A stretch of 64,000 nt of DNA from Acidobacteriota bacterium (lineage in GTDB: Bacteria; Acidobacteriota; Terriglobia; Acidiferrales; UBA7541). This document shows, piece by piece, positions 55,197-63,158 of the stretch; position 1 is the stretch's first letter; each line of letters begins with the position of its first letter. A model generated the notes under the pieces. That model was not told the origin of the DNA and made no database searches. It worked only from the letters and a program-made list of their open reading frames with translations. Location: contig JAJPIE010000041.1 of the NCBI GenBank assembly GCA_021324935.1, forward strand, positions 1 to 64,000, in the 5' to 3' direction. The position numbers and the translations under genes are program-made.

Positions 55197-56330
55197 CTAA
55201 CCCGCGAGCGCGCCGCCGGAGCCCTCCGGCAGCTCAATCGCATATTTCGTGCGCGCCTTTTCCTGGTGGATTTCCAGCGCCAGGTCGATCAGTTTGTCGA
55301 TCAATTCGCGGAAGGAAATGCCGGAAGCTTCCCAGAGTTTCGGATACATGCTGATCGACGTGAAACCCGGAATGGTGTTCACTTCGTTCAGAAAGAGCTT
55401 CCCGCCTTTCTTTTCGAAGAAAAAATCCACGCGGGCCATGCCGGATAGCTCCAGCGTCTGAAACGCCTGGATTGCCAGCGCCTGAATCTTTTTCACCTGC
55501 GCGGGCTTCAGGTCCGCCGGAATCAGGAGTTGCGTGCCGTCCTCCAGGTATTTCGCGGTGTAATCGTAAAATTCGCGGTGCGGCACGATTTCGCCGGGAA
55601 CCGATGCCTGCGGCTCGTTGTTGCCCAGCACCGAAACTTCGATTTCGCGCGCGCTCACCGCGGTTTCCACCAGAATCTTCATGCCGTATTCGCAGGCAAG
55701 ATTCAGCGCGGCCGCAAGTTCGCCCGCGTCGTGAACCTTGGTCATGCCGACGGAGGATCCCAGCGCGGCCGGCTTCACGAACACCGGGTAGGAAAATTTT
55801 TCTTCGATTTCCGCTTTTACGGCGGCGGGCTCTTTTTCCCAGCGCCAACGATGCACCGTTACCCACGGCACCACGGGAATTTCCGCCGCCTGGCAGAGGC
55901 GCTTCGAAACGTCCTTGTCCATGCCGATCGCGGAGCCGAGCACGCCCGCTCCCACAAAGGGCAGGTCCGCCAGTTCGAGCATGCCTTGAATCGTGCCGTC
56001 TTCGCCAAACGTTCCGTGCAGCACGGGAAAGATCACGTCGAAGCGTTGCGCGCCTGCGCCGCGGTCCAGCGGCACGATGGCCGCTTCCGTCGGATCGGCC
56101 GTCAGCATCACGCGCCGGCCGTTCTTCAAAATTTCCGGCAGCGGCTTTGCCGCTCCTTCGCCGACCAGCCAGTGGCCGTCTTTCGTAATGCCGATGGGGA
56201 CGGGCTCGTACTTGTCCGGATCGAGCCCGCGGATCACCGAAGCGGCCGAGGCCAGGGACACTTCATGTTCGCCGGAGCGCCCGCCGAACAGCACGCCAAC
56301 GCGAAGCCGTTTCTTCTTATCTGGGGTCAC
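55197..56330 (-). CDS. ddl: D-alanine--D-alanine ligase
   Basis: 377-residue ATP-grasp enzyme that makes the D-Ala-D-Ala dipeptide of peptidoglycan. It has LFGGRSGEHEVSLASAASVI at the start, PVLHGTFGEDGTIQGMLELA, FVGAGVLGSAIGMDKDVSKR, the ATP-grasp PVFVKPAALGSSVGMTKV and the C-terminal metal site FLNEVNTIPGFTSISMYP. The length is typical of the longer DdlA group. GTG start with AGGAA 6 nt upstream. The genes on either side do not form a cell-wall operon. The 200-bp region upstream, to vapC, holds no gene. Confidence 0.95.
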   Translation of the reverse strand: MTPDKKKRLRVGVLFGGRSGEHEVSLASAASVIRGLDPDKYEPVPIGITKDGHWLVGEGAAKPLPEILKNGRRVMLTADPTEAAIVPLDRGAGAQRFDVIFPVLHGTFGEDGTIQGMLELADLPFVGAGVLGSAIGMDKDVSKRLCQAAEIPVVPWVTVHRWRWEKEPAAVKAEIEEKFSYPVFVKPAALGSSVGMTKVHDAGELAAALNLACEYGMKILVETAVSAREIEVSVLGNNEPQASVPGEIVPHREFYDYTAKYLEDGTQLLIPADLKPAQVKKIQALAIQAFQTLELSGMARVDFFFEKKGGKLFLNEVNTIPGFTSISMYPKLWEASGISFRELIDKLIDLALEIHQEKARTKYAIELPEGSGGALAG

Positions 56331-56529
56331 GAATCGTTCCTGTCTTGCTGGGCCGAGGGAGCAGCTTTTGAATATCGAATTCAGTTATACGAGGAAACCT
56401 GAAAAAAGGGAAAAGGGAGTCGCGCGGGGGTTTCGTGAGCGGCAACGCCCGATTCGCCGGCGCCGGCTTCTGCGAAGCCCATCCCTTTCCCGTGCGCGGC
56501 CTTTACGCCAGGAGGAGGACGAAACGGGG

Positions 56530-56922
56530 CTACCCGGCAGCGGAAATCAGGTCCGTGTGAGAGAAGTCTTCACCCTTGAATAGAAGCACTTCGCCGGAAA
56601 CTTTGGCCAACGCATAGGCGAAGCAGTCTCCGAAATTGAGCCCCGCTTTGTGCCAGCCCTTTCCATACTTGCGCCACGCCACGCGCGCGATTTCGACCTG
56701 TTCCCAGTCTGCAGGGACGATCTCCAGCCCCGCTTGTTGCAGAAAAAGGTCAAATTCACGCCCTGCCGATTCTCCGCGCCGCGCCTCCAGCACCAGGCCC
56801 GTTTCCAGAACATTGGCCGCGGAGATCAGCCGCACGTCCGCTTCCGTGATCAACTCGAGAAAAACTCCTCGCTCCGGCTCCGCCAGGAAGATGGCCAGCA
56901 AGGCCGAGGTGTCGATGACCAT
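56530..56922 (-). CDS. vapC: VapC-type PIN-domain toxin ribonuclease
   Basis: 130 residues with the full PIN acidic set: Asp4 (MVIDTSALL), Glu40 (SAANVLETGLV), Asp99 (LNFGDCFAYALA) and Asp119 (LLFKGEDF). VapC toxins cleave tRNA or rRNA with Mg2+. Its ATG shares one base with the stop of the upstream antitoxin gene (TGATG), the usual toxin-antitoxin coupling. A decayed VapC tail lies 3 kb away at 60025-60180. Confidence 0.92.
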   Translation of the reverse strand: MVIDTSALLAIFLAEPERGVFLELITEADVRLISAANVLETGLVLEARRGESAGREFDLFLQQAGLEIVPADWEQVEIARVAWRKYGKGWHKAGLNFGDCFAYALAKVSGEVLLFKGEDFSHTDLISAAG

Positions 56923-57176
56923 CAGCGTGGCAATCCTTTTTCATCGTAGCCGAGGATTTCCTCTTCCGGCCGGTGATCCAGGACCGGGAGGGCATCCACC
57001 CGGCGCAGTATCTCTTCCAGTTTCTCGGAGACCACCGAGCGGCGGCGGCGATTTTTCAACCGGGCGAGACGCTCTTTTAGGGAATTTTCGATGGCCTGCG
57101 TGATGGATTCCCCTGTTTCCTTGGCGACCAGGCGGGCGAGACGTTCGGTTTCCGGATTTTTGATGCTTAAGGGCAT
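56922..57176 (-). CDS. vapB: VapB-type antitoxin (Rv0623-like)
   Basis: 84 residues. The N-terminal part MPLSIKNPETERLARLVAKE followed by TGESITQAIENSLKERL matches Rv0623-type ribbon-helix-helix VapB antitoxins; the C-terminal part with Arg-rich NRRRRSVVSEKLEEIL and DHRPEEEILGYDEKGLP would wrap VapC. It overlaps vapC by one base and starts 27 bp from a pair of direct repeats in an AT-rich promoter region. It neutralises the toxin and autoregulates the operon, by family knowledge. Confidence 0.9.
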   Translation of the reverse strand: MPLSIKNPETERLARLVAKETGESITQAIENSLKERLARLKNRRRRSVVSEKLEEILRRVDALPVLDHRPEEEILGYDEKGLPR

Positions 57177-57203
57177 AGAAGGCTCAAAGGAGAGGGTAAT
57201 ACA

Positions 57204-57229
57204 TGTCTATAAAATTGTCTATAATTATA
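57204..57229 (-). promoter_or_regulatory. AT-rich vapBC promoter with paired direct repeats
   Basis: TGTCTATAA occurs twice (57204-57212 and 57216-57224), 12 bp apart, and a minus-strand TATAAT lies at 57224-57229. The repeats sit just downstream of the -10, where VapBC would be expected to bind. The whole stretch 57190-57260 is far more AT-rich than its surroundings, consistent with acquired DNA. Confidence 0.5.
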
Positions 57230-57261
57230 TAAGTATTTTTAAGTGATTCATTTAATGATAG

Positions 57262-58176
57262 TTACAGAATTTTCTTGCCCAGTGCGGAGAGCACCAGTTC
57301 CACGCCAAGCAGCGCCGTGCGGTTGTGTTCGTCGATCACCGGATTGATCTCCACCACTTCCATCGAGACCATCGCTTCGCTATCCGCGATCATTTCCATT
57401 GCCAGGTGCGCCTCGCGGTAAGTCACTCCGCCGCGCACCGGTGTGCCCACGCCGGGCGCGTCGGCGGGGTCCACGAAATCCATGTCCAGGCTGACGGCAA
57501 TGCCGTCGGTGTCGTCCATCGCGTATTTCAGCGCGTCGGCCATCACTTCACGCATGCCCCGCTCGTCGATTTCGCGCATCGTGAACGCCTTCACGCCCAG
57601 CTTCTTGATGAACTTCTTTTCCGCTGAATCCAGGTCGCGCACGCCCACCAGCACCACGTTCTGCGGCTCAACTTTTGGCTTGTAGCCGAACAGGTCGTAA
57701 AGCTCCGGCACGCCGTAGCCCAAAATGCAGCCCAGCGGCATCCCGTGGACGTTTCCCGAAGGCGAAGTTTCCGGCGAATTCATGTCGCTGTGCGCGTCCA
57801 ACCAGATGCAGCCGATCTGCTTTTTCTCTTTTTTGAAATGAGCCGCCACGCCGCTCACCGAACCCGCGGCGATCGAATGGTCTCCGCCCAACACCAGCGG
57901 CAGGAAGCCGTCGACGAGCGCCTTCTGCACGGCCTCGCCCAGGTCCTTGCACGCATCGGTGATTTCCTCCACGTACTTCGCGCGCTTTTCGCCGAACGGC
58001 ATCTCTTCCGCCTGCTTCACGGAAATATTGCCGAAATCTTCCACGTGGATGCCCAGCTGCTTGATGCGCGCCTGCAGGCCGGCCACGCGCAGGGCCGAAG
58101 GCCCCATGTCCACGCCGCGGCGGCTGGCGCCCAGGTCCATGGGTACACCGATGATGCGAATCTTCTGCGACGACAT
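57262..58176 (-). CDS. rocF: Arginase
   Basis: 304 residues from the ATG at 58176 (GGAG lies 8 nt upstream). Mn-binding motifs are in order: GGDHSIAAGS, DAHSDMNSPETSPSGNVHG and SLDMDFVDPADAPGVGTPV. It hydrolyses arginine to ornithine and urea in the cytoplasm. An in-frame extension to 58263 adds low-complexity residues unlike the family. The next gene upstream is asnS; the gap between them is 520 bp and contains an AsnRS relic. Arginine catabolism partners are not in the window. Confidence 0.93.
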   Translation of the reverse strand: MSSQKIRIIGVPMDLGASRRGVDMGPSALRVAGLQARIKQLGIHVEDFGNISVKQAEEMPFGEKRAKYVEEITDACKDLGEAVQKALVDGFLPLVLGGDHSIAAGSVSGVAAHFKKEKKQIGCIWLDAHSDMNSPETSPSGNVHGMPLGCILGYGVPELYDLFGYKPKVEPQNVVLVGVRDLDSAEKKFIKKLGVKAFTMREIDERGMREVMADALKYAMDDTDGIAVSLDMDFVDPADAPGVGTPVRGGVTYREAHLAMEMIADSEAMVSMEVVEINPVIDEHNRTALLGVELVLSALGKKIL

Positions 58177-58335
58177 TGAGAGGCTCCGTGACGCGTGGCC
58201 GGCGCTTGGCGGCGAGTGAGGCGGCTTCCCGCAAACGGAGGCCTGCTCGTCGCTCGTCGCCAAGTGCTAGTCACATCCAATGATTTTGGGACTGCTTGAA
58301 GGGAGAAGCTGCGAAAGTACGGCTGCTACCCGGCT

Positions 58336-58407
58336 TCAAGGATATACCCGATAAATCGCAGGAGGGAAGCGAAGGACCGCGCGGATGTGCTCCTCACAAG
58401 TTAAGCA
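58336..58407 (-). pseudogene. Relic of an asparaginyl-tRNA synthetase C-terminus
   Basis: The minus strand reads CLTCEEHIRAVLRFPPAIYR then VYP and a TGA (stop at 58336). This aligns with the end of the intact asnS 360 bp away ([22 protein letters not shown], stop). The DNA is clearly diverged, so this is not a recent copy. Upstream of the Cys the similarity ends. The rest of the gap 58177-58698 holds no gene that I can support; it is patchy and may be decayed coding DNA. Confidence 0.6.
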
Positions 58408-58698
58408 ATTGAAATAGTGGCAAGACGATGATAGGCGGTTGCAGGACTACGTGCGCGATCAAAGGCAGACTAGATAGCCTGCTCAGATTTGAAAACAAGA
58501 CCTATGGGATTGTAGATTTCAAGACCTCTAGGCTGCTTACAGAGATGCGGCGTGCCACATAGCACTAGTGTGCCCCAAGCAAACTACTTGTCAGAGGACA
58601 TAACCTCTGAAATGGCCGCAGAGCAAGGCACAATGAATTTGAGCTGGGAAGGGTAGGCAGAGGTTGAATGGAAACGTAGGTGCCCCGGCCGGCCCTGT

Positions 58699-60000
58699 TC
58701 ACGGATAAACCCGGTAGAGCATGCGCGGGAAAGGGATGACTTCGCGGATGTGCTCGGTGCCGCAGATCCAGGCGACGGTGCGTTCGAGTCCCAGGCCGAA
58801 GCCGGCGTGCGGGACACTGCCATAGCGGCGCAAGTCGAGATACCACTGGAACGCCTCTTCCGGTAGGTTGTTCTGCTTCAGGCGCTGCACTAATAAATCG
58901 AAGTCGTGGATGCGCTGGCTGCCGCCGATAATCTCGCCGTAGCCTTCCGGGGCTAGCATGTCGAAGGAAAGCGCCAGATCGGGCCGCTGCGCATCCGGCT
59001 GCATGTAGAACGCCTTGATGGCGGACGGGTAATGGTGCACCATCACCGGCCGGTCGAAGCTGCGGGAGATGACGGTCTCCTCGTCGCCGCCGAAGTCGTC
59101 GCCAAACTTGGTGGGGTTGCCGTTCTTTTGCAGGACCGCAACCGCTTCTTCATAGGTGATGCGCGGGAAGGGCGCCTTGATATTTTCGAGCTTCTTGACG
59201 TCTCGCTTCAAGGTTTCCAGTTCGCGAGAGCGGTGCTTCACCACGCCCTGCACGATGGCGCTGACGAGTCCTTCGCCGAGCTCCATCATGTCGTCCAGCC
59301 CGGCGTAGGCGGCCTCGGGCTCCAGCATCCAGAACTCGGTCAGGTGGCGGCGCGTCTTGGATTTTTCCGCGCGAAACGTGGGGCCGAAGGTGTACACCTT
59401 GCCGAGCGCCATGGCCGTGGCTTCGATATAGAGCTGCCCGCTTTGCGTGAGGAATGCTTTCTGGTCGTCGATGTAGTTCACTTCAAACAGCGTGGTGGTG
59501 CCTTCGCAGGCCGCCGGTGTGAACATTGGCGCGTCGGTGAGCGTGTAGCCCTGCGCATCCATGAAATCGCGCGCGGATTTGACGGCCTGCGCGCGAATGC
59601 GCAGGATGGCGGCCTGGCGTGGCGTGCGAATCCACAAATGCCGCTGGTCGAGCAGGAAATCCACGCCATGTTCCTTGAGCTGGATGGGAAAAGGCGTCGC
59701 CTCCGGAACCTTTTGCACCACCTGAATCCCCGTGATGCCGATTTCGTAGCCGCCCGGCGCGCGCTGCTCCGCGCGAATCTTGCCCGTGACGATCACGCTG
59801 GATTCCTGCGTGAGTCCTTTCAGCGCGTTGAAGGCATCGGGGCTCTCCTTCAGGGAGCACACGCCCTGGATGATGCCCGTGCCGTCGCGAAAAATGGGGA
59901 AAAGCAGCTTTCCGGATTCGCGGAGGTTATAGAGCCAGCCGCGGATGGTCACTTCCTGCCCGTCGTGCCGGCCTGCGTTTGCGATCGTGATCGTGGTCAT
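58699..60000 (-). CDS. asnS: Asparagine--tRNA ligase
   Basis: 433-residue class II synthetase that charges tRNA-Asn. An N-terminal OB-fold (about 15-105; [20 protein letters not shown]) is followed by the catalytic core with [20 protein letters not shown], motif 2 region [39 protein letters not shown] and motif 3 [20 protein letters not shown]. The sequence is of AsnRS type, not AspRS. Two fragments lie beside it: an AsnRS C-terminal relic downstream and a VapC relic upstream. Confidence 0.95.
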   Translation of the reverse strand: MTTITIANAGRHDGQEVTIRGWLYNLRESGKLLFPIFRDGTGIIQGVCSLKESPDAFNALKGLTQESSVIVTGKIRAEQRAPGGYEIGITGIQVVQKVPEATPFPIQLKEHGVDFLLDQRHLWIRTPRQAAILRIRAQAVKSARDFMDAQGYTLTDAPMFTPAACEGTTTLFEVNYIDDQKAFLTQSGQLYIEATAMALGKVYTFGPTFRAEKSKTRRHLTEFWMLEPEAAYAGLDDMMELGEGLVSAIVQGVVKHRSRELETLKRDVKKLENIKAPFPRITYEEAVAVLQKNGNPTKFGDDFGGDEETVISRSFDRPVMVHHYPSAIKAFYMQPDAQRPDLALSFDMLAPEGYGEIIGGSQRIHDFDLLVQRLKQNNLPEEAFQWYLDLRRYGSVPHAGFGLGLERTVAWICGTEHIREVIPFPRMLYRVYP

Positions 60001-60024
60001 AGTGAATCGCTTTGTAGGAAATTC

Positions 60025-60180
60025 AACACCTTAGTTTAACAGAGGAAGAGAGCACTTCCATGCGAGCGCCTGGATTCGGTTGAGAAATCCAATGATTGGA
60101 AAGCGTGTGGATGTTGTTGAGTGCCAGGAGCCGCGCGTCTGCGGTGACCAGAGTCAAATGGTAGACGAGGGCCGGCGCCG
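60025..60180 (-). pseudogene. Relic of a VapC/PIN-domain C-terminus
   Basis: The minus strand reads ALVYHLTLVTADARLLALNN then IHTLSN, the end of a PIN-domain toxin (the fourth acidic residue in TADARLL, the final IxTLxN). It then runs on to a TGA near 60025. The N-terminal 80 or so residues with the first three acidic positions are missing and there is no start. It lies in the 211-bp gap between asnS and the isomerase gene. Confidence 0.55.
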
Positions 60181-60211
60181 CTTCCGGGAAACAATGCGAG
60201 GCACAGCCGCG

Positions 60212-61078
60212 CTAAAGCGCCTGGAAGTCTTCTTCGAGGCGGTCGAGGGATTTGGCGCCGGCGCGAATCTGGTCCACAAGGCCGGGCGCTTCGGGGCCGG
60301 TTTTTTCCTTCAATTCCAGCGTTAGCGGAATTTCGCCGCCGGGCAGCGAGCGGAACAGCTTCAACGCCGCCAGCCAGTCGATCGAGCCGTCATACGGCGG
60401 CAGGTGCGCATCCTTATCGCCGAGATTGTCGTGAATGTGCGCGCTGACGATCTGCTCGCGCATGGCTTCGAAGGATGTGGCCACGCGCTCGTCCTCCGGG
60501 CCGTCGGCCAGATGCGCGTGGCCGATATCGAAATTGAAGCGCAGGCCGTGCAGGCGGGTTTCTTCGAGAAACGCGCGGAGATAGGCGGGTTCGCCCATTT
60601 CGCTGGTGGTGTTTTCCACGCAGAGCGCCACGCCGGCGTGCTTCGCGTGCAGCACCAGATGCTCCAGCGAACTGAAGGCCGCATCCCGCTTGCGGGGATC
60701 GGCGGAGTCGCGATGGCCGCCCATGTGCAGAACCATGCGGGCAAACGGCAAATCCTCAGCCACGTCGATGGCGCGCTTGAATTCATCCATCGCTTCGATG
60801 CGGCGCACGCGCTCCACTTCGGCGATGGAAAGCGGCGTGCCGCCTTCCCGGTTCGGGCCAAAATCGCGGCAGGTTGGCGCATGCAGCGAAGCAAGTTGCA
60901 GGCGATTGTCGGCGAGAACCTGCCCGAGCAGGCGAACTTCCTGCTTGTTCGTGTAATCGAAATGGCCGCGGCTGGCGAACAGCTCGATGGCCTGGAATCC
61001 CGCGTTGCGAACCTCGGCGAGCACCTCCGGTGTGAGTTTTTTGGAGACAAAGAGGTAGGTCGAGAGGATTCTTTGCAT
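60212..61078 (-). CDS. Sugar phosphate isomerase/epimerase (AP endonuclease 2-fold)
   Basis: 288 residues of the xylose-isomerase-like TIM barrel. Metal-binding elements are visible in order: ASLHAPTCRDFGPNREGG, FARMVLHMGGHRDSADPRKR, VALCVENTTSEMGEPAYLRA, LRFNFDIGHAHLADGPEDER and SAHIHDNLGDKDAHLPPYDG. Substrates of this family are sugar phosphates or inositol-like compounds and cannot be predicted. The ATG at 61078 is used. The ggt gene lies 111 bp upstream on the same strand, but with no evidence of a shared transcript. Confidence 0.85.
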   Translation of the reverse strand: MQRILSTYLFVSKKLTPEVLAEVRNAGFQAIELFASRGHFDYTNKQEVRLLGQVLADNRLQLASLHAPTCRDFGPNREGGTPLSIAEVERVRRIEAMDEFKRAIDVAEDLPFARMVLHMGGHRDSADPRKRDAAFSSLEHLVLHAKHAGVALCVENTTSEMGEPAYLRAFLEETRLHGLRFNFDIGHAHLADGPEDERVATSFEAMREQIVSAHIHDNLGDKDAHLPPYDGSIDWLAALKLFRSLPGGEIPLTLELKEKTGPEAPGLVDQIRAGAKSLDRLEEDFQAL

Positions 61079-61189
61079 GCCCTACAGTGTAGCGCGAGCC
61101 AGAGCCGAACTCATGGCCTTCCGCCAGCGCAAGCCGCGGGGTTGGCGAAACGCCTTCTTGCCGGTAACGGAATTACGCGCCGCGCAATT

Positions 61190-62989
61190 CTAGTAGCCGG
61201 CCGCGGAGCCTTCATCGCGCGGATCGGCGGACCCGCAGCGCTCCCCAGTCTTCCGATCGATGCCAATTGCGTTGACCAGCCCTATATGGCCGCGCCGCTT
61301 CACGTTGTAGCCGCGCGTCTTCAGTTGTTCTTCCATCTCCGGTGAAAACAGATTTTCCATCACCAGCACATCCGGCAGCCACTGGTGATGAAAGCGCGGC
61401 GCATTGATCGCCGACTGCGCGTCCATCCCCAGCCGCATCCAGTTGAGCACGGTCAACAGCGTCGCGGAAATAATGGTTGGCCCTCCCGGCGAACCGGTAA
61501 CGAAGCTGAGTTGTCCGTTGCGCAAGACAATCGTTGGCGTCATGGAGCTCAGGGGCCGCTTCCCCGGGGCAATCGTGTTTCCCTCGGACTGGATCAAGCC
61601 GAACAAGGCGTTGGGCACGCCGGGCTGCGTGGTGAAGTCGTCCATTTCATCGTTGAGCAGAAAACCCGCGGACGAGGTGACGTGCGAGCCGAAGCTGTCG
61701 TTCAGCGTGGTCGTGCTGGCCACGGCGTTGCCGGCGGCGTCGACCACGGAAAAGTGCGTGGTGTGGGGTCCTTCACCCAGGCTGACGATGGTGTTCGGCG
61801 GCACATTGATGCTTCCCGCCTTGCCGCATTCGTGAGGAGTTCCCGCCTTCACCTGATTGCTCGGCGTTGCGCGATCGCGATCAATCGTGGCTTCGATTTC
61901 TTCCGCATAGCACGGCGCGATCAGCCCCGCGACCGGAACACTCGAAAAATCCGGATCGGCCAGGTACGTCGCGCGGTCGGCAAACACGCGCCGCATCACT
62001 TCGGCGACCATGTGTACGCTTTGCGGATCATCCCAGCCTTTCAGCGGCACATTTTGCAGCATGTTCAATGCTTCAAGCTCCGCCACGCCGCCGGAACTCG
62101 GTGGAGGGGGCGCCAGCACTTCCCACTGCTGCCCGTCGACAGTGTAGTGCCCGTGCAATACCTCGCGGATTTTCGGCTGGTAGTGCGCCAGATCTTCCAG
62201 CGTGATCAGCCCGCCAAGCGCGGCCATATCCTGCGCCAGCATTTTCGCGGTTTCTCCGCGATAGAACTCATCGGGCCCGTTTTTTGCGATGCGCTTCAGG
62301 GTGGCCGCAAGCCGGGGTTGACGAATCGTGTCGCCCGCCCGGTACATTTTTCCGTCGTTCAGAAAAATGTGGCTGCTCAGGGAAAATTGCTGCAGCCCCG
62401 GGCGTTCCTCCACGAATTCGCGCGCAAGTTTTTCACTGACCGGGAAACCCTCCTCGGCGAGGCGGATAGCCGGCTGCATCACTTCGGCGAGCTTCATCGC
62501 GCCGTGCGTTTTCAGAACCAGCGCCAGGCCCGCGACCGTGCCTGGCACGGCGATCGAACGATACCCGATCACTGATGCCTGCTCGTCGAGTGTTCCATCC
62601 GCTTTGATGTACATCTCCCGCGTGGCCTTGCCGGGCGCCACTTCGCGGTAGTCGAAAAAGTCCGTTTTCCCGTTGGCCAGATGCACCATCATGAAGCCGC
62701 CGCCGCCGATGTTTCCCGCGGCCGGCTCAACCACGGCCAGGGCAAACGCGGTCGCCACCGCGGCGTCCACGGCGTTCCCGCCGCGCTTCAGTATCTCCAC
62801 TCCGGCTTCGGAAGCCAGCGGTTCATCGGTAGCCACCATGCCGTGCGGGGCGCGAACCGCCTCCCGCGGCCATTCCTTGGGAATGTCCGGATGGTCGCGG
62901 AATTCAGAGGCCCGCTGGGCCAAGGCGCTGGGTGAATAAATCGCAAGAAGGGCAAAAACGCAGCAAAGTGAAATGGATTTTCGATTCAT
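61190..62989 (-). CDS. ggt: Gamma-glutamyltranspeptidase, exported
   Basis: 599 residues with a signal peptide (SISLCCVFALLAIYSPSALA, about 5-24). The proenzyme cleaves itself before the nucleophile Thr, about Thr410 in GPHTTHFSVVDAAG. Before it lies the large subunit (HGMVATDEPLASEAGVEILK near the start), and after it the small subunit with SSAGFLLNDEMDDFTTQPG and GKRPLSSMTPTIVL. The enzyme transfers or hydrolyses the gamma-glutamyl group of glutathione and similar peptides in the periplasm. Motifs are intact, so it is probably active. Confidence 0.94.
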   Translation of the reverse strand: MNRKSISLCCVFALLAIYSPSALAQRASEFRDHPDIPKEWPREAVRAPHGMVATDEPLASEAGVEILKRGGNAVDAAVATAFALAVVEPAAGNIGGGGFMMVHLANGKTDFFDYREVAPGKATREMYIKADGTLDEQASVIGYRSIAVPGTVAGLALVLKTHGAMKLAEVMQPAIRLAEEGFPVSEKLAREFVEERPGLQQFSLSSHIFLNDGKMYRAGDTIRQPRLAATLKRIAKNGPDEFYRGETAKMLAQDMAALGGLITLEDLAHYQPKIREVLHGHYTVDGQQWEVLAPPPPSSGGVAELEALNMLQNVPLKGWDDPQSVHMVAEVMRRVFADRATYLADPDFSSVPVAGLIAPCYAEEIEATIDRDRATPSNQVKAGTPHECGKAGSINVPPNTIVSLGEGPHTTHFSVVDAAGNAVASTTTLNDSFGSHVTSSAGFLLNDEMDDFTTQPGVPNALFGLIQSEGNTIAPGKRPLSSMTPTIVLRNGQLSFVTGSPGGPTIISATLLTVLNWMRLGMDAQSAINAPRFHHQWLPDVLVMENLFSPEMEEQLKTRGYNVKRRGHIGLVNAIGIDRKTGERCGSADPRDEGSAAGY

Positions 62990-63158
62990 GGCGAAAAATT
63001 GACACTAAGGGAATCAGCGGCACGCGTCAAGGCTTCCCCTGCATAGTGCCGACTTGTCGGAGTCTCGCGGGCGCCAAGGTGGACCGCTGCGCGGAATTTT
63101 TGGCCGCCTGGCAAAATATTTGCGATAAGCTTGCGCGCGGAGTCCGGAGGAGTATTTT

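Noticed and set aside
58177..58263. 29-residue N-terminal extension of arginase
   Set aside because: Low-complexity residues not seen in arginases; the ATG at 58176 has a ribosome site.
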